Assembly: GCF_019511645.1 (NCBI RefSeq)
Contig: NZ_JAEUAX010000003.1
Coordinates: 186,001 to 250,000 of the forward strand
Direction of reading: 5' to 3'
Length of the DNA stretch: 64,000 nt
Origin: Microbacterium ureisolvens
GTDB lineage: Bacteria; Actinomycetota; Actinomycetes; Actinomycetales; Microbacteriaceae
Part shown: piece by piece, positions 35,568 to 44,373 of the stretch
Layout of the letters: each line of letters starts with the position of its first letter
How positions within the stretch are numbered: the stretch's first letter is position 1
The notes under the pieces: model-generated
What the model was told of the DNA's origin: nothing
Databases searched by the model: none
The model's input: the letters and a program-made list of their open reading frames with translations, nothing else
Translations under genes and position numbers: made by a program

Positions 35568-36524
35568 TCAGGCTGCGACGAACGCCGTGCGGGCGAGCGT
35601 GATGCGGCGGTCGATGAGGGGGTAGACGAGGTCGACGACGAGATTCGCGACCACGAAGACGAGGGCCGCGAAGACGACCACGGTCTGCACGACGGGCACG
35701 TCGCGGTTGTTGACTGCGGTGACGACGAGGCGGCCGATGCCGAGGCGCGAGAACACGGTCTCGGTGACGACGGCGCCCGAGAGCAGGCCGCCGATGAGAA
35801 CGCCTACCATCGTGAGGGACGGGATCGCCGCGTTGCGGAACGCGTGGCCGAGTTGCACGCGGCGCTCGCTCGCTCCCTTCGCGCGGACGATCTCGACGTA
35901 GGGCTGGGCGAGCGTCGAGCGGAGGCTGCGCGACAGCAGCTGCGCGATGAAGGCGCCCGAGGGGATCGCGATCGTGATGGCCGGCAGCACGAGGCTCTCG
36001 AAGCCCTCGTTGCCCATCGACGGGAACAGTCGCAGGCGGAAGGAGAACGCCTGCAGCAGCAGGAGGCCGATCCAGAACACCGGGATCGAGACGCCCAGCG
36101 GCGGCAGCGACGACAGCAGGTTGCGCAGCCATTGCGCACGGGCGAGCGACGCCGAGAGGGCGAGGACGACGCCGAACACGACCGACAGGACGAACGCGAA
36201 CGCGGTCAGCGCGAGCGTCGGAGGGAGCGATTCGAGGAGGAGATCGGATGCCGGGCGCCCGGTCTGCGTCGAGACGCCGAAGTCTCCGGTCAGCGCCTTG
36301 CCCAGGGCCACGAGGTACTGCTCGTACAGCGGGCGGTCGAGCCCGAGCTCGCTGCGCAGCCGCGCCACGAGCTCGGGATCGATGGCCTCCTGGTCACCGC
36401 CGCCCGCGAACAGCGTCGCCGCGTCGCCCGGCAGGAGGTACAGGATGAGGAACGAGATCGTGTACGCGGCCCACAGGACCACGAGGCCCTGTCCGATCCT
36501 CCGGGCGATGTATCTGCCCCACAT
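35568..36524 (-). CDS. Peptide/nickel-type ABC transporter permease (DppB type)
   Basis: Predicted 318-residue permease with six helices. It shows IARRIGQGLVVLWAAYTISF, the first periplasmic loop with LGLDRPLYEQYLVALGKAL, and the EAA loop VEIVRAKGASERRVQLGHAF. I chose the ATG at 36524 over the one at 36539 because GAGGAG lies eight bases before it, while the upstream ATG has no spacing from its purine run. It follows the binding-protein gene by 45 bp. Confidence 0.92.
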   Translation of the reverse strand: MWGRYIARRIGQGLVVLWAAYTISFLILYLLPGDAATLFAGGGDQEAIDPELVARLRSELGLDRPLYEQYLVALGKALTGDFGVSTQTGRPASDLLLESLPPTLALTAFAFVLSVVFGVVLALSASLARAQWLRNLLSSLPPLGVSIPVFWIGLLLLQAFSFRLRLFPSMGNEGFESLVLPAITIAIPSGAFIAQLLSRSLRSTLAQPYVEIVRAKGASERRVQLGHAFRNAAIPSLTMVGVLIGGLLSGAVVTETVFSRLGIGRLVVTAVNNRDVPVVQTVVVFAALVFVVANLVVDLVYPLIDRRITLARTAFVAA

Positions 36525-36569
36525 GATCTCGCTCCTCATCCCTTTCGTCGTGCGATCGGCCGCGCGGGC

Positions 36570-38186
36570 TTACTCGGCGATCCACGCGTCGTAGAAGTCC
36601 AGGCGGCTGGACGCCTCGAACGTCAGCCCCTGCACCTTGGACGCGGCGGTGATGGTGGTCGACAGCTGGTAGATCGGGATCGAGTACCCGCCCGTGATCA
36701 GAAGCTCCGCCGCCTCGTCCACGACCTTCTGGCGCTCGGCCGGGTCGATGATCGCGGCCTGCTCATCGAGAAGCTCGTCGATCTCGGCGGGCTCGGCGCG
36801 CTTCGTGGCGTTGTTGGTGCCGCTGACCGAGAAGACCGTGCGCAGCACGTCGGGGTCGGCGCGCGTCAGGTTGCCGTACGAGAAGTCGTAGGTGCCGTCG
36901 GCGTTGGCGGCCTGCACGTCGGCGATGCTCGCGAAGGTGAGCTGCAGGTCGACGCCGATCTGGCGCAGCTGCTGCTGCACGAGCTCGAGAACCTCCTTGG
37001 GCGACTGCCAGTAGGTGACGTGGAAGCTGAGCTTCTCGCCGTCCTTCTCGCGGATGCCGTCTTCGCCCTCGGTCCAGCCGGATTCCTCCAGCAGGTCGGT
37101 GGCGGCCTCGGGGTCGTACTCGAGCACGTCGCTCAGGTCGGTGAAGTACGGGGTCGACGAGGCGAGCGGCGACACGGCGGGCACGTCGTCGGGGCCGAGC
37201 AGAGTCGACGTGATCTGCTCGCGGTCGATCCCCTTCTGGATCGCGAGGCGCACGTTCTCGTCGGCGAGCTTCTCGGTCGACTGGTTCGCGTAGAGGTTGT
37301 AGACCGAGCCGGGGTTGGCGCGGTTGAGGCTCCAGAAGTCGTCGGAATCGAACAGCACGGCGTCGGCCGTCGCGATGCCGGTGGTCGCGTCGATCTGGCC
37401 CGACTGCAGACTGCCGGTGCGGTTGCCCGACTCGGGCACGACCTTGTACGTGATGGTGTCCAGGTAGGCCTCACCGGTGTGGCCGGCGGTCGACGGACCC
37501 CACTCGTAGCCCTCGCGACGCTCGAGCACGGCGCCCTCGTTGGGCGTGTAGCTCTGCACCGAGAACGGCCCCGAGCCGACGAGGTCGCCGAGGCAGCGGT
37601 CGGCCTGGCTCACCGCCGCGGTGGCCGGTGAGAGGAGGCCGAGCGTGAAGGTCGACGTCGCCTGCAGGAACTGCGCGTTGGGCTGCGAGAAGTTGATGGT
37701 GACGGTCTGATCGCCGACGACATCGATGCTCTCCAGGTCGGCGAGGTACGACGAGCCGAGCGTCGCCTTGGCGCCCAGCGCCTGGATCGCTTCGAAGTTG
37801 GTCTTGACGGATGCCGCGTCGATGGGCTCCCCGTCGGCGTAGGTGGGGCCGTCCTGGAGGGTGAAGGTGAAGCTGGTGGCGTCGTCGTTCACCTCGTAGT
37901 CGGTGGCGAGCCACGGCAGGATCTCGCCGGACTCGGGGTCCTGGACGGTGAGGGAGGCGACGGTCTGGCGCGCGATGGCGATCGCGTCGTTGTTGCCGAC
38001 CTGCTGCGGGTCGATGCACTGGCTGTCGACCGAGATCGCGAAGGTCAGGTTGCCGCCCGTGACGGGCTCCGCCTCGGCGGATGCGGTGGGCGCGGCGTCG
38101 CCGGCGCCGGTCGCGCACGCGGTGAGCGCGAGCGCGACGACGCCGATCGCCGCGAGAGCGGCGGTGCGGGGTCGGGTGAACGACAT
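36570..38186 (-). CDS. ABC transporter substrate-binding lipoprotein, peptide/nickel type
   Basis: Predicted 538-residue SBP_bac_5 lipoprotein. The signal sequence ends in the lipobox LTAC (Cys24). The family blocks are LPWLATDYEVNDDATSFTFT, DLVGSGPFSVQSYTPNEGA and ENVRLAIQKGIDREQI. It is the first gene of the importer sub-operon. The 162-bp gap upstream holds direct repeats shared in part with locus 1. Ligands of this family include peptides, nickel, opines and metal chelates; the EDTA uptake systems described in other bacteria belong here too, so a chelator-like ligand is one possibility. Confidence 0.92.
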   Translation of the reverse strand: MSFTRPRTAALAAIGVVALALTACATGAGDAAPTASAEAEPVTGGNLTFAISVDSQCIDPQQVGNNDAIAIARQTVASLTVQDPESGEILPWLATDYEVNDDATSFTFTLQDGPTYADGEPIDAASVKTNFEAIQALGAKATLGSSYLADLESIDVVGDQTVTINFSQPNAQFLQATSTFTLGLLSPATAAVSQADRCLGDLVGSGPFSVQSYTPNEGAVLERREGYEWGPSTAGHTGEAYLDTITYKVVPESGNRTGSLQSGQIDATTGIATADAVLFDSDDFWSLNRANPGSVYNLYANQSTEKLADENVRLAIQKGIDREQITSTLLGPDDVPAVSPLASSTPYFTDLSDVLEYDPEAATDLLEESGWTEGEDGIREKDGEKLSFHVTYWQSPKEVLELVQQQLRQIGVDLQLTFASIADVQAANADGTYDFSYGNLTRADPDVLRTVFSVSGTNNATKRAEPAEIDELLDEQAAIIDPAERQKVVDEAAELLITGGYSIPIYQLSTTITAASKVQGLTFEASSRLDFYDAWIAE

Positions 38187-38280
38187 GGTGTCTCCAGAAG
38201 CTGTGTCGGGCGAGCCCCGCGGCGTGCCGGGCTCGTGCCCTCAGCGTCTCGGAGAGGTCGTGCCAGACTCGACCGGCCGT

Positions 38281-38337
38281 GTCACGCGGCGTGAACGACG
38301 GTTGCGCGCGGTCATGCGCCGTCACGCGGCGTCACAC
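38281..38337. promoter_or_regulatory. Direct-repeat region upstream of the locus 2 importer
   Basis: GTCACGCGGCGT occurs at 38281-38292 and again at 38321-38332, 40 bp apart. A variant GTCATGCGCCGT lies at 38311-38322. The first copy sits in the palindrome TCACG-CGG-CGTGA (38282-38294). The third continues into ACGCGGCGTCACAC (38324-38337), which is identical in reverse orientation to 21561-21574 in locus 1. The repeats are about 95-150 bp upstream of the binding-protein start, a normal place for operator sites. Confidence 0.6.
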
Positions 38338-38348
38338 AGATCGCGGGG

Positions 38349-40232
38349 CTACCGCCCGACGGGCACCGCGAGGGCGAGGCGGGCAGCGATGGCGCCGGCG
38401 ACCACGTCGGTCTGGCGCAGCGACAGCGAGTTCGCCGCGGGACGCGTGAATGCGCCGGCTTCGGTCTGCGATGTGAAGGGCCCGATCGCGAACAGGGAGT
38501 CGTGCGCCGAGCCGTCGGGGCGCAGCACGCGGCCCTCGTCGCTGACCCGCACGCGGCCGAGCGAGCCGCTGAACTCGGCGTCGGTCACGTGCAGCTCCCC
38601 GCCGTGCACGGTCGCGAGCTCCCGCAGTGCGACGTTCGTGCTGAGGGCGGCGTCGGCCGCGGGGAGCCACGCGTCGACGAGAGCACCGGCGACCGTCTCG
38701 CCGGGCACGCGGGGACTGGATGCCGTGAACCCGCGTTCGCTCACCTCCACCTCGACCTCGGGGCCGAGGAAGCGCACGACTCCGGCGTCGGCGAGGGCGA
38801 GCAGCTCCTCGAGCCGGTGCGGCGGGGGACCGCTGGCGAGGTAGCTGAAGAAGGTGTGCCACCGGACGGGCAGCGTGTACGCGCGGGAGCGGGCGGTGAA
38901 GCGCTCCTTGGGAATCTCCGAGAGCGCCATGAACGACAGCAGCGCCGCCATGAAGACGCCCTGCGCGGGACTGCGCTCCTGCGTCGTGCGCATCTCGAGG
39001 TCGTCGACGATGTGCGCCCGCACCCGGCGCTGCACGTCATCGGCATCCGCGAATTCCAGGTCGGCGAACGGGCGGTCGAACGCGGCCACGTCGAACCGGT
39101 CGAGCGGGTCGGGCACGACGGCGGCGATCGCGTCGCGGAGGGCGGGCTCGTCCCATGCATGGTCGCGCAGCACCGGACGGAACTCGTCCCATGTGGTCGC
39201 GACCCGGTCGGGGTGCCCGGTGAAGAGCTCGCGGTAGTGTCCGTGCAGCAGTTCAGCGGCGATCAGCGGCCAGACGTCCCGGTCGAAGTCGATCGGGCGG
39301 CCGCCGTCGACGAGTGCGGCGATGACGTCGGGCGTGAGCACCTCGCGCTGCGGCACGGTCCCCTGCAGCCTCGAGGTGACCTTGGAGCGATAGGGCACCC
39401 CGCGGCGCGAGCCGAGGTGCAGACGGGGCTCTCGCCCCGACGGCAGATACCGGAGCACGCCGTCGGCCGCGCGGTCGAAGCGTCCGCCGCGACCCTGGGT
39501 GAGCAGCACCACGAGGTCGACCGCCGCGAGGCCCATTCCGCGCACGAGCACGTCCGCGCCCGGAGCCAGTCCCGCGAGGTCGGCATCCGCGGTGAACGCC
39601 GGGCCCACGTACACGAGTCCCTCCCGCGCGGCGGCAGCGGCGAGTTCCGCGGTCGCCGGATCGGGGTCGCGCTCGGTGTGCCCCAGACAGTAGGCGACAG
39701 CATCCGCCTGAATCGCGCGGCCGCTCTCGAGCGAGACGGTGTGCCTCCCGTCGTTCCCAGACCGCACCGACGTCACCGTGTCGACATGGAGCCGGATGCG
39801 CACGCCTTCGGGCGCGCTCGCCCTGGTGCGGCGGAAGAACCAGTCGAGGTAGTGGCTGTGCAGGCGCCGCGTCGGAAAGCCCTCCGGCCCGAGCGCGCGG
39901 GCCTCGGCAGCCGACAGCTCATCGAGGTCGACGTCGGCGAGCTCGCCCGCGCGCCAGAGCTCCAGCCATTCGCTGAGCGACGGACCCGGACGCACGGGGC
40001 CGTCGATCGTGCAGCTGTCGTCGGTGAACACCGTGACGTCACGGGCCATCGAGTTGAGCTTCAGCAGCGGCGACTGCGCATGGCGCCAGATGCGGCCGGC
40101 ACCGGGGGGATGCGGGTCGACGAGGTCGATGTCGAGCAGCGTCGACGCGTCCGCGCGCGCCAGCACGCGTTCGAGGAGCATGATCGCCCGGGGGCCGGCT
40201 CCGACGAACAGCAGGCGCGCGCGGCCCGTCAT
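38349..40232 (-). CDS. FAD/NAD(P)-binding protein (PF13454-like)
   Basis: Predicted 627-residue flavoprotein with an N-terminal dinucleotide fold (RLLFVGAGPRAIMLLERVLA) and the family blocks QSPLLKLNSMARDVTVF, GFPTRRLHSHYLDWFFRR and VLVRGMGLAAVDLVVLLTQG. Proteins of this type are related to N-hydroxylating and other single-component flavin enzymes, but biochemical data are scarce. The ATG at 40232 overlaps the preceding LLM gene by four bases. It could feed electrons to the LLM monooxygenases or oxidise the same substrate; that is inference. Confidence 0.85.
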   Translation of the reverse strand: MTGRARLLFVGAGPRAIMLLERVLARADASTLLDIDLVDPHPPGAGRIWRHAQSPLLKLNSMARDVTVFTDDSCTIDGPVRPGPSLSEWLELWRAGELADVDLDELSAAEARALGPEGFPTRRLHSHYLDWFFRRTRASAPEGVRIRLHVDTVTSVRSGNDGRHTVSLESGRAIQADAVAYCLGHTERDPDPATAELAAAAAREGLVYVGPAFTADADLAGLAPGADVLVRGMGLAAVDLVVLLTQGRGGRFDRAADGVLRYLPSGREPRLHLGSRRGVPYRSKVTSRLQGTVPQREVLTPDVIAALVDGGRPIDFDRDVWPLIAAELLHGHYRELFTGHPDRVATTWDEFRPVLRDHAWDEPALRDAIAAVVPDPLDRFDVAAFDRPFADLEFADADDVQRRVRAHIVDDLEMRTTQERSPAQGVFMAALLSFMALSEIPKERFTARSRAYTLPVRWHTFFSYLASGPPPHRLEELLALADAGVVRFLGPEVEVEVSERGFTASSPRVPGETVAGALVDAWLPAADAALSTNVALRELATVHGGELHVTDAEFSGSLGRVRVSDEGRVLRPDGSAHDSLFAIGPFTSQTEAGAFTRPAANSLSLRQTDVVAGAIAARLALAVPVGR

Positions 40233-41605
40233 CGTGCGGCGAGTGCCGGTGCCGACTGTGCCGGGACCGTCTGGGTCGCCGGGAGGTCGAGCAGGTCGCG
40301 CAGCGTCGCGCCCTCCTCGTACGACTGCCGGTACGAGCCGCGCTCCTGCAGCAGCGGCACGACACGCTCGGCGAATTCGTCGAGCCCGTGCGGCGTCAGG
40401 TGCCCGACGACGGTGAAGCCGTCGGTCGCGCGCTCCTGCACGTAGCGGTCGATCTCCCCGGCGATGTGGTCCGGCGTCCCGACGAACGTCGGTGTGGCCG
40501 TGAGTCGGATGACGGTCTCACGGATGCTGAGTCCCTCGGTCTCCGAGAGCGCCCGCAGCTTCGCGATCCGGGCGCGCACCGCGGCGTGCCGGTTGGCCCA
40601 GCCCCGTGCGGTCTCGGAACCGGTGTCGGGGTCGACCTCGGGGAGCGGGCCGTCGGGGTCGTAGCCCGAGAGGTCGCGGCCCCACACCTGCTCGACGTAC
40701 GTGAGCGCGACCTCGGGCCGCACCTGCTGCAGCGCCACCTCGCGGGCGCGCTCGCGGGCCTCGGCGTCGGTGTCGCCGATGGAGAAGGTCACCGCGGGCA
40801 GGATCTTGAGCGAGTCCTCCTCGCGGCCGTACTGGGCCAGGCGCCCCTTGACGTCGTCGTAGAACGCGCGCGCATCCTCGAACTCCTGGTGCAGCGAGAA
40901 GATCACCTCGGCGTGCTCCGCGCCGAACGCGCGGCCGTCGGCCGAGTCGCCGGCCTGCACGATCACCGGGCGTCCCTGGGGGGATCGGGGCACGTCGAAC
41001 AGCGCGTCGACGTCGAACTGCGGGCCGCTGTGTCGGACGGGCACGGGAACGCCGTCGTCGAGGAACACGCCGGACGCGGCATCCGCTCGCACACCGCCGC
41101 CGGGCCACGAGTCCCACAGCTGCTTCGCGAGCGCCGCGAACTCGCGCGCGCGCTCGTAGCGGTCGGCGTGGTCGAGGAAGCCGCCGCGACGGAAGTTCGC
41201 GCCGTGGAAGGCGTCGGAGCTCGTCACGGCGTTCCACCCCGCGCGGCCGCCCGACAGGTGGTCGAGGGTCGCGAGCTGGCGAGCGAGCTCGTAGGGCTCG
41301 TTGAACGTCGTGTTGAGCGTGCCGACGACACCCACGTGCTCGGTGACGGCGGCGACCGCGGCGAGGATCGACAGGGTGTTCGGCCGTCCCAGCACGTCGA
41401 GCTCGTGTATGCGACCCTTGTGCTCGCGCAGCCGCAGGCCCTCGGCGAGGAAGACGTAGTCGAACAGCCCGCGCTCGGCGGTCGCGGCGAAGTGCTCGAA
41501 CGATGAGAAGTCGATCTGGCTGCCCGCCGTCGGGTCGGTCCAGACGGTGGTGCTGTTGACGCCGGGGAAATGCGCGGCGAGGTGGATCTGGCGGGGACGG
41601 CTCAC
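40229..41605 (-). CDS. LLM class flavin monooxygenase, NtaA/SnaA/DszA type (locus 2)
   Basis: Predicted 458-residue enzyme of the two-component flavin monooxygenase group. Markers are LRLREHKGRIHELDVLGRP, NTTFNEPYELARQLATLDHL, GRAGWNAVTSSDAFHGANFR, GRPVIVQAGDSADGRAFGAE and QVWGRDLSGYDPDGPLPEVD. It is clearly paralogous to the locus 1 enzyme at 19130-20443. The GTG at 41605 overlaps the upstream LLM gene (GTGA), and its stop overlaps the FAD protein start. Reduced FMN must come from elsewhere, since no reductase gene is visible in the window. Confidence 0.88.
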   Translation of the reverse strand: MSRPRQIHLAAHFPGVNSTTVWTDPTAGSQIDFSSFEHFAATAERGLFDYVFLAEGLRLREHKGRIHELDVLGRPNTLSILAAVAAVTEHVGVVGTLNTTFNEPYELARQLATLDHLSGGRAGWNAVTSSDAFHGANFRRGGFLDHADRYERAREFAALAKQLWDSWPGGGVRADAASGVFLDDGVPVPVRHSGPQFDVDALFDVPRSPQGRPVIVQAGDSADGRAFGAEHAEVIFSLHQEFEDARAFYDDVKGRLAQYGREEDSLKILPAVTFSIGDTDAEARERAREVALQQVRPEVALTYVEQVWGRDLSGYDPDGPLPEVDPDTGSETARGWANRHAAVRARIAKLRALSETEGLSIRETVIRLTATPTFVGTPDHIAGEIDRYVQERATDGFTVVGHLTPHGLDEFAERVVPLLQERGSYRQSYEEGATLRDLLDLPATQTVPAQSAPALAAR

Positions 41606-42825
41606 AGCGAGACCTTCTCTCGGACGTAGCGGCTCTCGGGGCGTGCGAGGTCGAGACGGGCGCGGAGGGACCGGCCACCGTCATCGGCCCGGAGGGTGCC
41701 GGTGGAGCGCAGGAGCGGCACGACCTGCTCGGCGATCGCGGCGACGTCGGCCGGCTGGCGCGCGGGGCGCAGGCGCACACCGTCGACGCCCGCGGCGGCG
41801 AGCTCGCGAACAGCGTCGGCGACGTCGGCGGGTGTGCCGACGACGACGCGTGCGTCTGACGCGAGCGGCGCACCGTCCCACTCGTCCAGGCGCGCGAGGG
41901 CGTCCCGCGCTGCCGACTCGGAGTCTTCGATCAGCACGAGCAGATCGGCGAAGACCCGCAGACGCTCGCCGGCATCGCGCAGTTCGTCGGCGGCAGCATC
42001 CAGCTCCGACAGGATCGCGGGCAAGGCGAGACCGGGAACTTCCGCCCCGTCGTGGGGCGTGATGAACACGACGTCGGCGCGCTCTGCCGCCAGGCGATAG
42101 GGAACGGTCTGATGCGCAAGGACCGTGATCAGCGGCCGGCCCTGCGGAGACCGCGGCACGATCGAGGCGCCGGTGATCGAGAAGAACTCGCCCTCGAACT
42201 CGATGTTGTGGACACGGTCGGCGTCGAGGAATCGGCCGGCGGCGACATCGCGGATGATGGCGTCGTCCTGCCACGAGTCCCACAGGCGCGACAGCACATC
42301 GGCGAACTCGCCCGCCTCGCGGAATGCCGCGAGGATCTCGGGGGAGTCCTCGACGCGACCCGACGCGGGAATGGCGTCGACCCCGGTTGCGCGACGGCCG
42401 AAGTTGGCGCGCTCGGCGGTCGAAGCGCCTGCGACCAGGCGAACGCCGGCGCGGCCTCGGCTGGCGAAGTCGAGCGTCTGGATGCCGGTGGCGACATGGA
42501 AGGGCTCGGGGTGTGCGGTCGTGACGGTGGGCACCAGGCCGATGCGGCGCGTCAGCGGCGCGACGTACGACGCGATGAGCACCGCGTCCAGACGGCCCCG
42601 CACGCGGTCACGTCGCAGGCCCTCGACCGGCTCGAAGCGGTCGGGGAGCGAGAGGGCGTCCTCGATCGTCGCGAGCGCGATGCCGGCGTCGTCGGCCGTG
42701 CGCAGCAGATCGCGCCAGTAGCGCGCCGTCGTCAGCTCGTGCGGACGGGCGGTGGCCTCCCGCCACGCGGCGGGGTGCCATCCGGCCCGTTCGAGGGCGA
42801 TGGCGAGGTGAACCTGATCGGTCAC
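41602..42825 (-). CDS. LLM class flavin oxidoreductase, shorter coupled partner (locus 2)
   Basis: Predicted 407-residue luciferase-like protein, first gene of the long minus-strand cluster. It shares LTRRIGLVPTVTTAHPEPFH, RLWDSWQDDAIIRDVAAGRF, DADRVHNIEFEGEFFSI and PRSPQGRPLITVLAH with its locus 1 counterpart (20440-21501). The GTG at 42825 has a GAAAGGA site upstream. Just before that site lie two tandem hairpins in the leader. The gene pair order and the four-base overlap are the same in both loci, so the pair probably acts as a unit. Confidence 0.85.
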   Translation of the reverse strand: MTDQVHLAIALERAGWHPAAWREATARPHELTTARYWRDLLRTADDAGIALATIEDALSLPDRFEPVEGLRRDRVRGRLDAVLIASYVAPLTRRIGLVPTVTTAHPEPFHVATGIQTLDFASRGRAGVRLVAGASTAERANFGRRATGVDAIPASGRVEDSPEILAAFREAGEFADVLSRLWDSWQDDAIIRDVAAGRFLDADRVHNIEFEGEFFSITGASIVPRSPQGRPLITVLAHQTVPYRLAAERADVVFITPHDGAEVPGLALPAILSELDAAADELRDAGERLRVFADLLVLIEDSESAARDALARLDEWDGAPLASDARVVVGTPADVADAVRELAAAGVDGVRLRPARQPADVAAIAEQVVPLLRSTGTLRADDGGRSLRARLDLARPESRYVREKVSL

Positions 42826-42845
42826 GGGAGCTGTCCTTTCTAGCC

Positions 42846-42887
42846 CCGCACGCGACCTGCGTCGCGTGCGGCCTCGTCGCACGAGGC
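42846..42887 (-). promoter_or_regulatory. Tandem hairpins in the leader of the locus 2 operon
   Basis: Stem one pairs CCGCACGCGAC (42846-42856) with 42861-42871 perfectly around a 4-nt loop. Stem two pairs GCCTCGT (42871-42877) with 42881-42887 around a 3-nt loop. Both lie 21-62 bp upstream of the LLM GTG at 42825, directly before its ribosome site. Further upstream CCCGCG/CGCGGG and CTCC/GGAG could add a longer stem. This could be an attenuator, an RNA switch or a protein operator. It matches no riboswitch I know. Confidence 0.5.
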
Positions 42888-43025
42888 GATCCGCTCCTCA
42901 CGATTCCCGCGGCGCCGTATGTGCGTCCAACGCGGGATGTCATGGGAGGACTCACGGCGCCAGAAGGCGTAACGGAGCATCCCGATAGGATGGGGTGTAA
43001 CCGTCCGATAACGGGGGAGTAGCCC

Positions 43026-44312
43026 ATGCCAGGCATCGTGATCGTCGGAGTCCAGTGGGGAGACGAGGGCAAGGGCAAGGCCACCGATCTCCTCGGTGAG
43101 CGCACCGACTGGGTGGTCAAGTTCAACGGCGGCAACAACGCCGGCCACACGGTCGTCATCGGCGATGAGAAGTACGCGCTGCATCTGCTGCCCTCCGGCA
43201 TCCTCTCTCCCGGCGTGAACGCGGTCATCGGCAACGGCGTGGTCATCGACCTCGAGGTGCTCTTCGCCGAGCTCGAGGCACTGCACGCGCGCGGTCTCGA
43301 CACCTCGCGCCTGCGGGTGAGCGCGAACGCGCACATCATCACGCAGTACCACCGCACGCTCGACAAGGTCACCGAGCGCTTCCTCGGCAAGCGCATGATC
43401 GGCACCACCGGCCGGGGCATCGGCCCGGCCTACGCCGACAAGATCAACCGCGTCGGCATCCGCGTGCAGGACCTCTTCGACGAGAACATCCTGCGCCAGA
43501 AGGTCGAGGGCGCGCTCGACCAGAAGAACCACCTGCTGGTGAAGGTCTTCAACCGCCGCGCGATCACGTGCGACGAGATCGTCGACGACCTGCTGTCGTA
43601 CGCCGAGCGCCTGCGCCCGATGGTCGCCGACACGTCGCTGCTGCTCAACGACGCGCTCGACGCCGGCGACGTCGTCGTGTTCGAGGGCGGTCAGGCGACC
43701 ATGCTCGACGTCGACCACGGCACGTACCCGTTCGTGACGTCGTCGTCCGCGACGGCCGGCGGCGCGGCGACCGGCTCGGGCGTCGGCCCGAACCGCCTCG
43801 ACCGCATCGTCGGCATCGTGAAGGCCTACACGACGCGTGTCGGCTCGGGCCCGTTCCCGACCGAGCTGTTCGACGAGAACGGCGACTTCCTGCGCTCGCG
43901 CGGCTTCGAGTTCGGCACCACCACCGGCCGCCCGCGCCGCGTCGGCTGGTACGACGCGCCCATCACCCGCTACGCGACGCGCATCAACGGCATCACCGAC
44001 CTCGTGCTGACCAAGCTCGACATCCTCACCGGCCTCGACCAGATTCCGGTGTGCGTGGCGTACGAGGTCGAGGGCGAGCGGTTCGACGAGGTGCCGGTGA
44101 ACCAGTCGGACTTCCACCACGCCAAGCCGATCCTCGAGTACTTCCCCGGCTGGAAGCACGACATCTCGGGGGCCCGCACGTTCGACGAGCTCCCCCGCGA
44201 GGCGCAGGAGTACGTCCTCGCCCTCGAGGCGATGAGCGGCACCCGCATCTCGGTGATCGGCGTGGGCGCGGCCCGCGACGCCGTGATCGTGCGCCACGAT
44301 CTTGTCGACTGA
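43026..44312 (+). CDS. purA: Adenylosuccinate synthetase
   Basis: Predicted 428-residue enzyme that joins IMP and aspartate with GTP in AMP synthesis. The GTP/IMP loop is [11 protein letters not shown] with catalytic Asp13, and NNAGHT carries His41. Also visible are [40 protein letters not shown] and [14 protein letters not shown] ribosome site (GGGGGAG) precedes the ATG at 43026. A possible -10 (TAGGAT) lies about 35 bp upstream in the region shared with the divergent LLM operon. An actinobacterial-type interspersed repeat follows the stop. Confidence 0.97.
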   Translation: MPGIVIVGVQWGDEGKGKATDLLGERTDWVVKFNGGNNAGHTVVIGDEKYALHLLPSGILSPGVNAVIGNGVVIDLEVLFAELEALHARGLDTSRLRVSANAHIITQYHRTLDKVTERFLGKRMIGTTGRGIGPAYADKINRVGIRVQDLFDENILRQKVEGALDQKNHLLVKVFNRRAITCDEIVDDLLSYAERLRPMVADTSLLLNDALDAGDVVVFEGGQATMLDVDHGTYPFVTSSSATAGGAATGSGVGPNRLDRIVGIVKAYTTRVGSGPFPTELFDENGDFLRSRGFEFGTTTGRPRRVGWYDAPITRYATRINGITDLVLTKLDILTGLDQIPVCVAYEVEGERFDEVPVNQSDFHHAKPILEYFPGWKHDISGARTFDELPREAQEYVLALEAMSGTRISVIGVGAARDAVIVRHDLVD

Positions 44313-44324
44313 GCTCTCTCACCC

Positions 44325-44353
44325 GGTTGAGCGAGCGAAGCGAGTCGAAACGC
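44325..44353. repeat. Short interspersed repeat after purA
   Basis: The 29-bp stretch from 44325 to 44353 contains GGTTGAGCGAGCGAAGCGAG followed by TCGAAACGC. I recall near-identical sequences as frequent intergenic repeats in Microbacteriaceae and related actinobacteria. It is the only copy I see here and lies 12 bp after the purA stop. A role in transcript ends or genome architecture is not established. Confidence 0.6.
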
Positions 44354-44373
44354 CCTGAGCCCCCCGGAGGGTC

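Noticed and set aside
42846-42887. Known guanidine-II (mini-ykkC) riboswitch, which also has two hairpins
   Set aside because: The loops lack the conserved ACGR sequence of that class.
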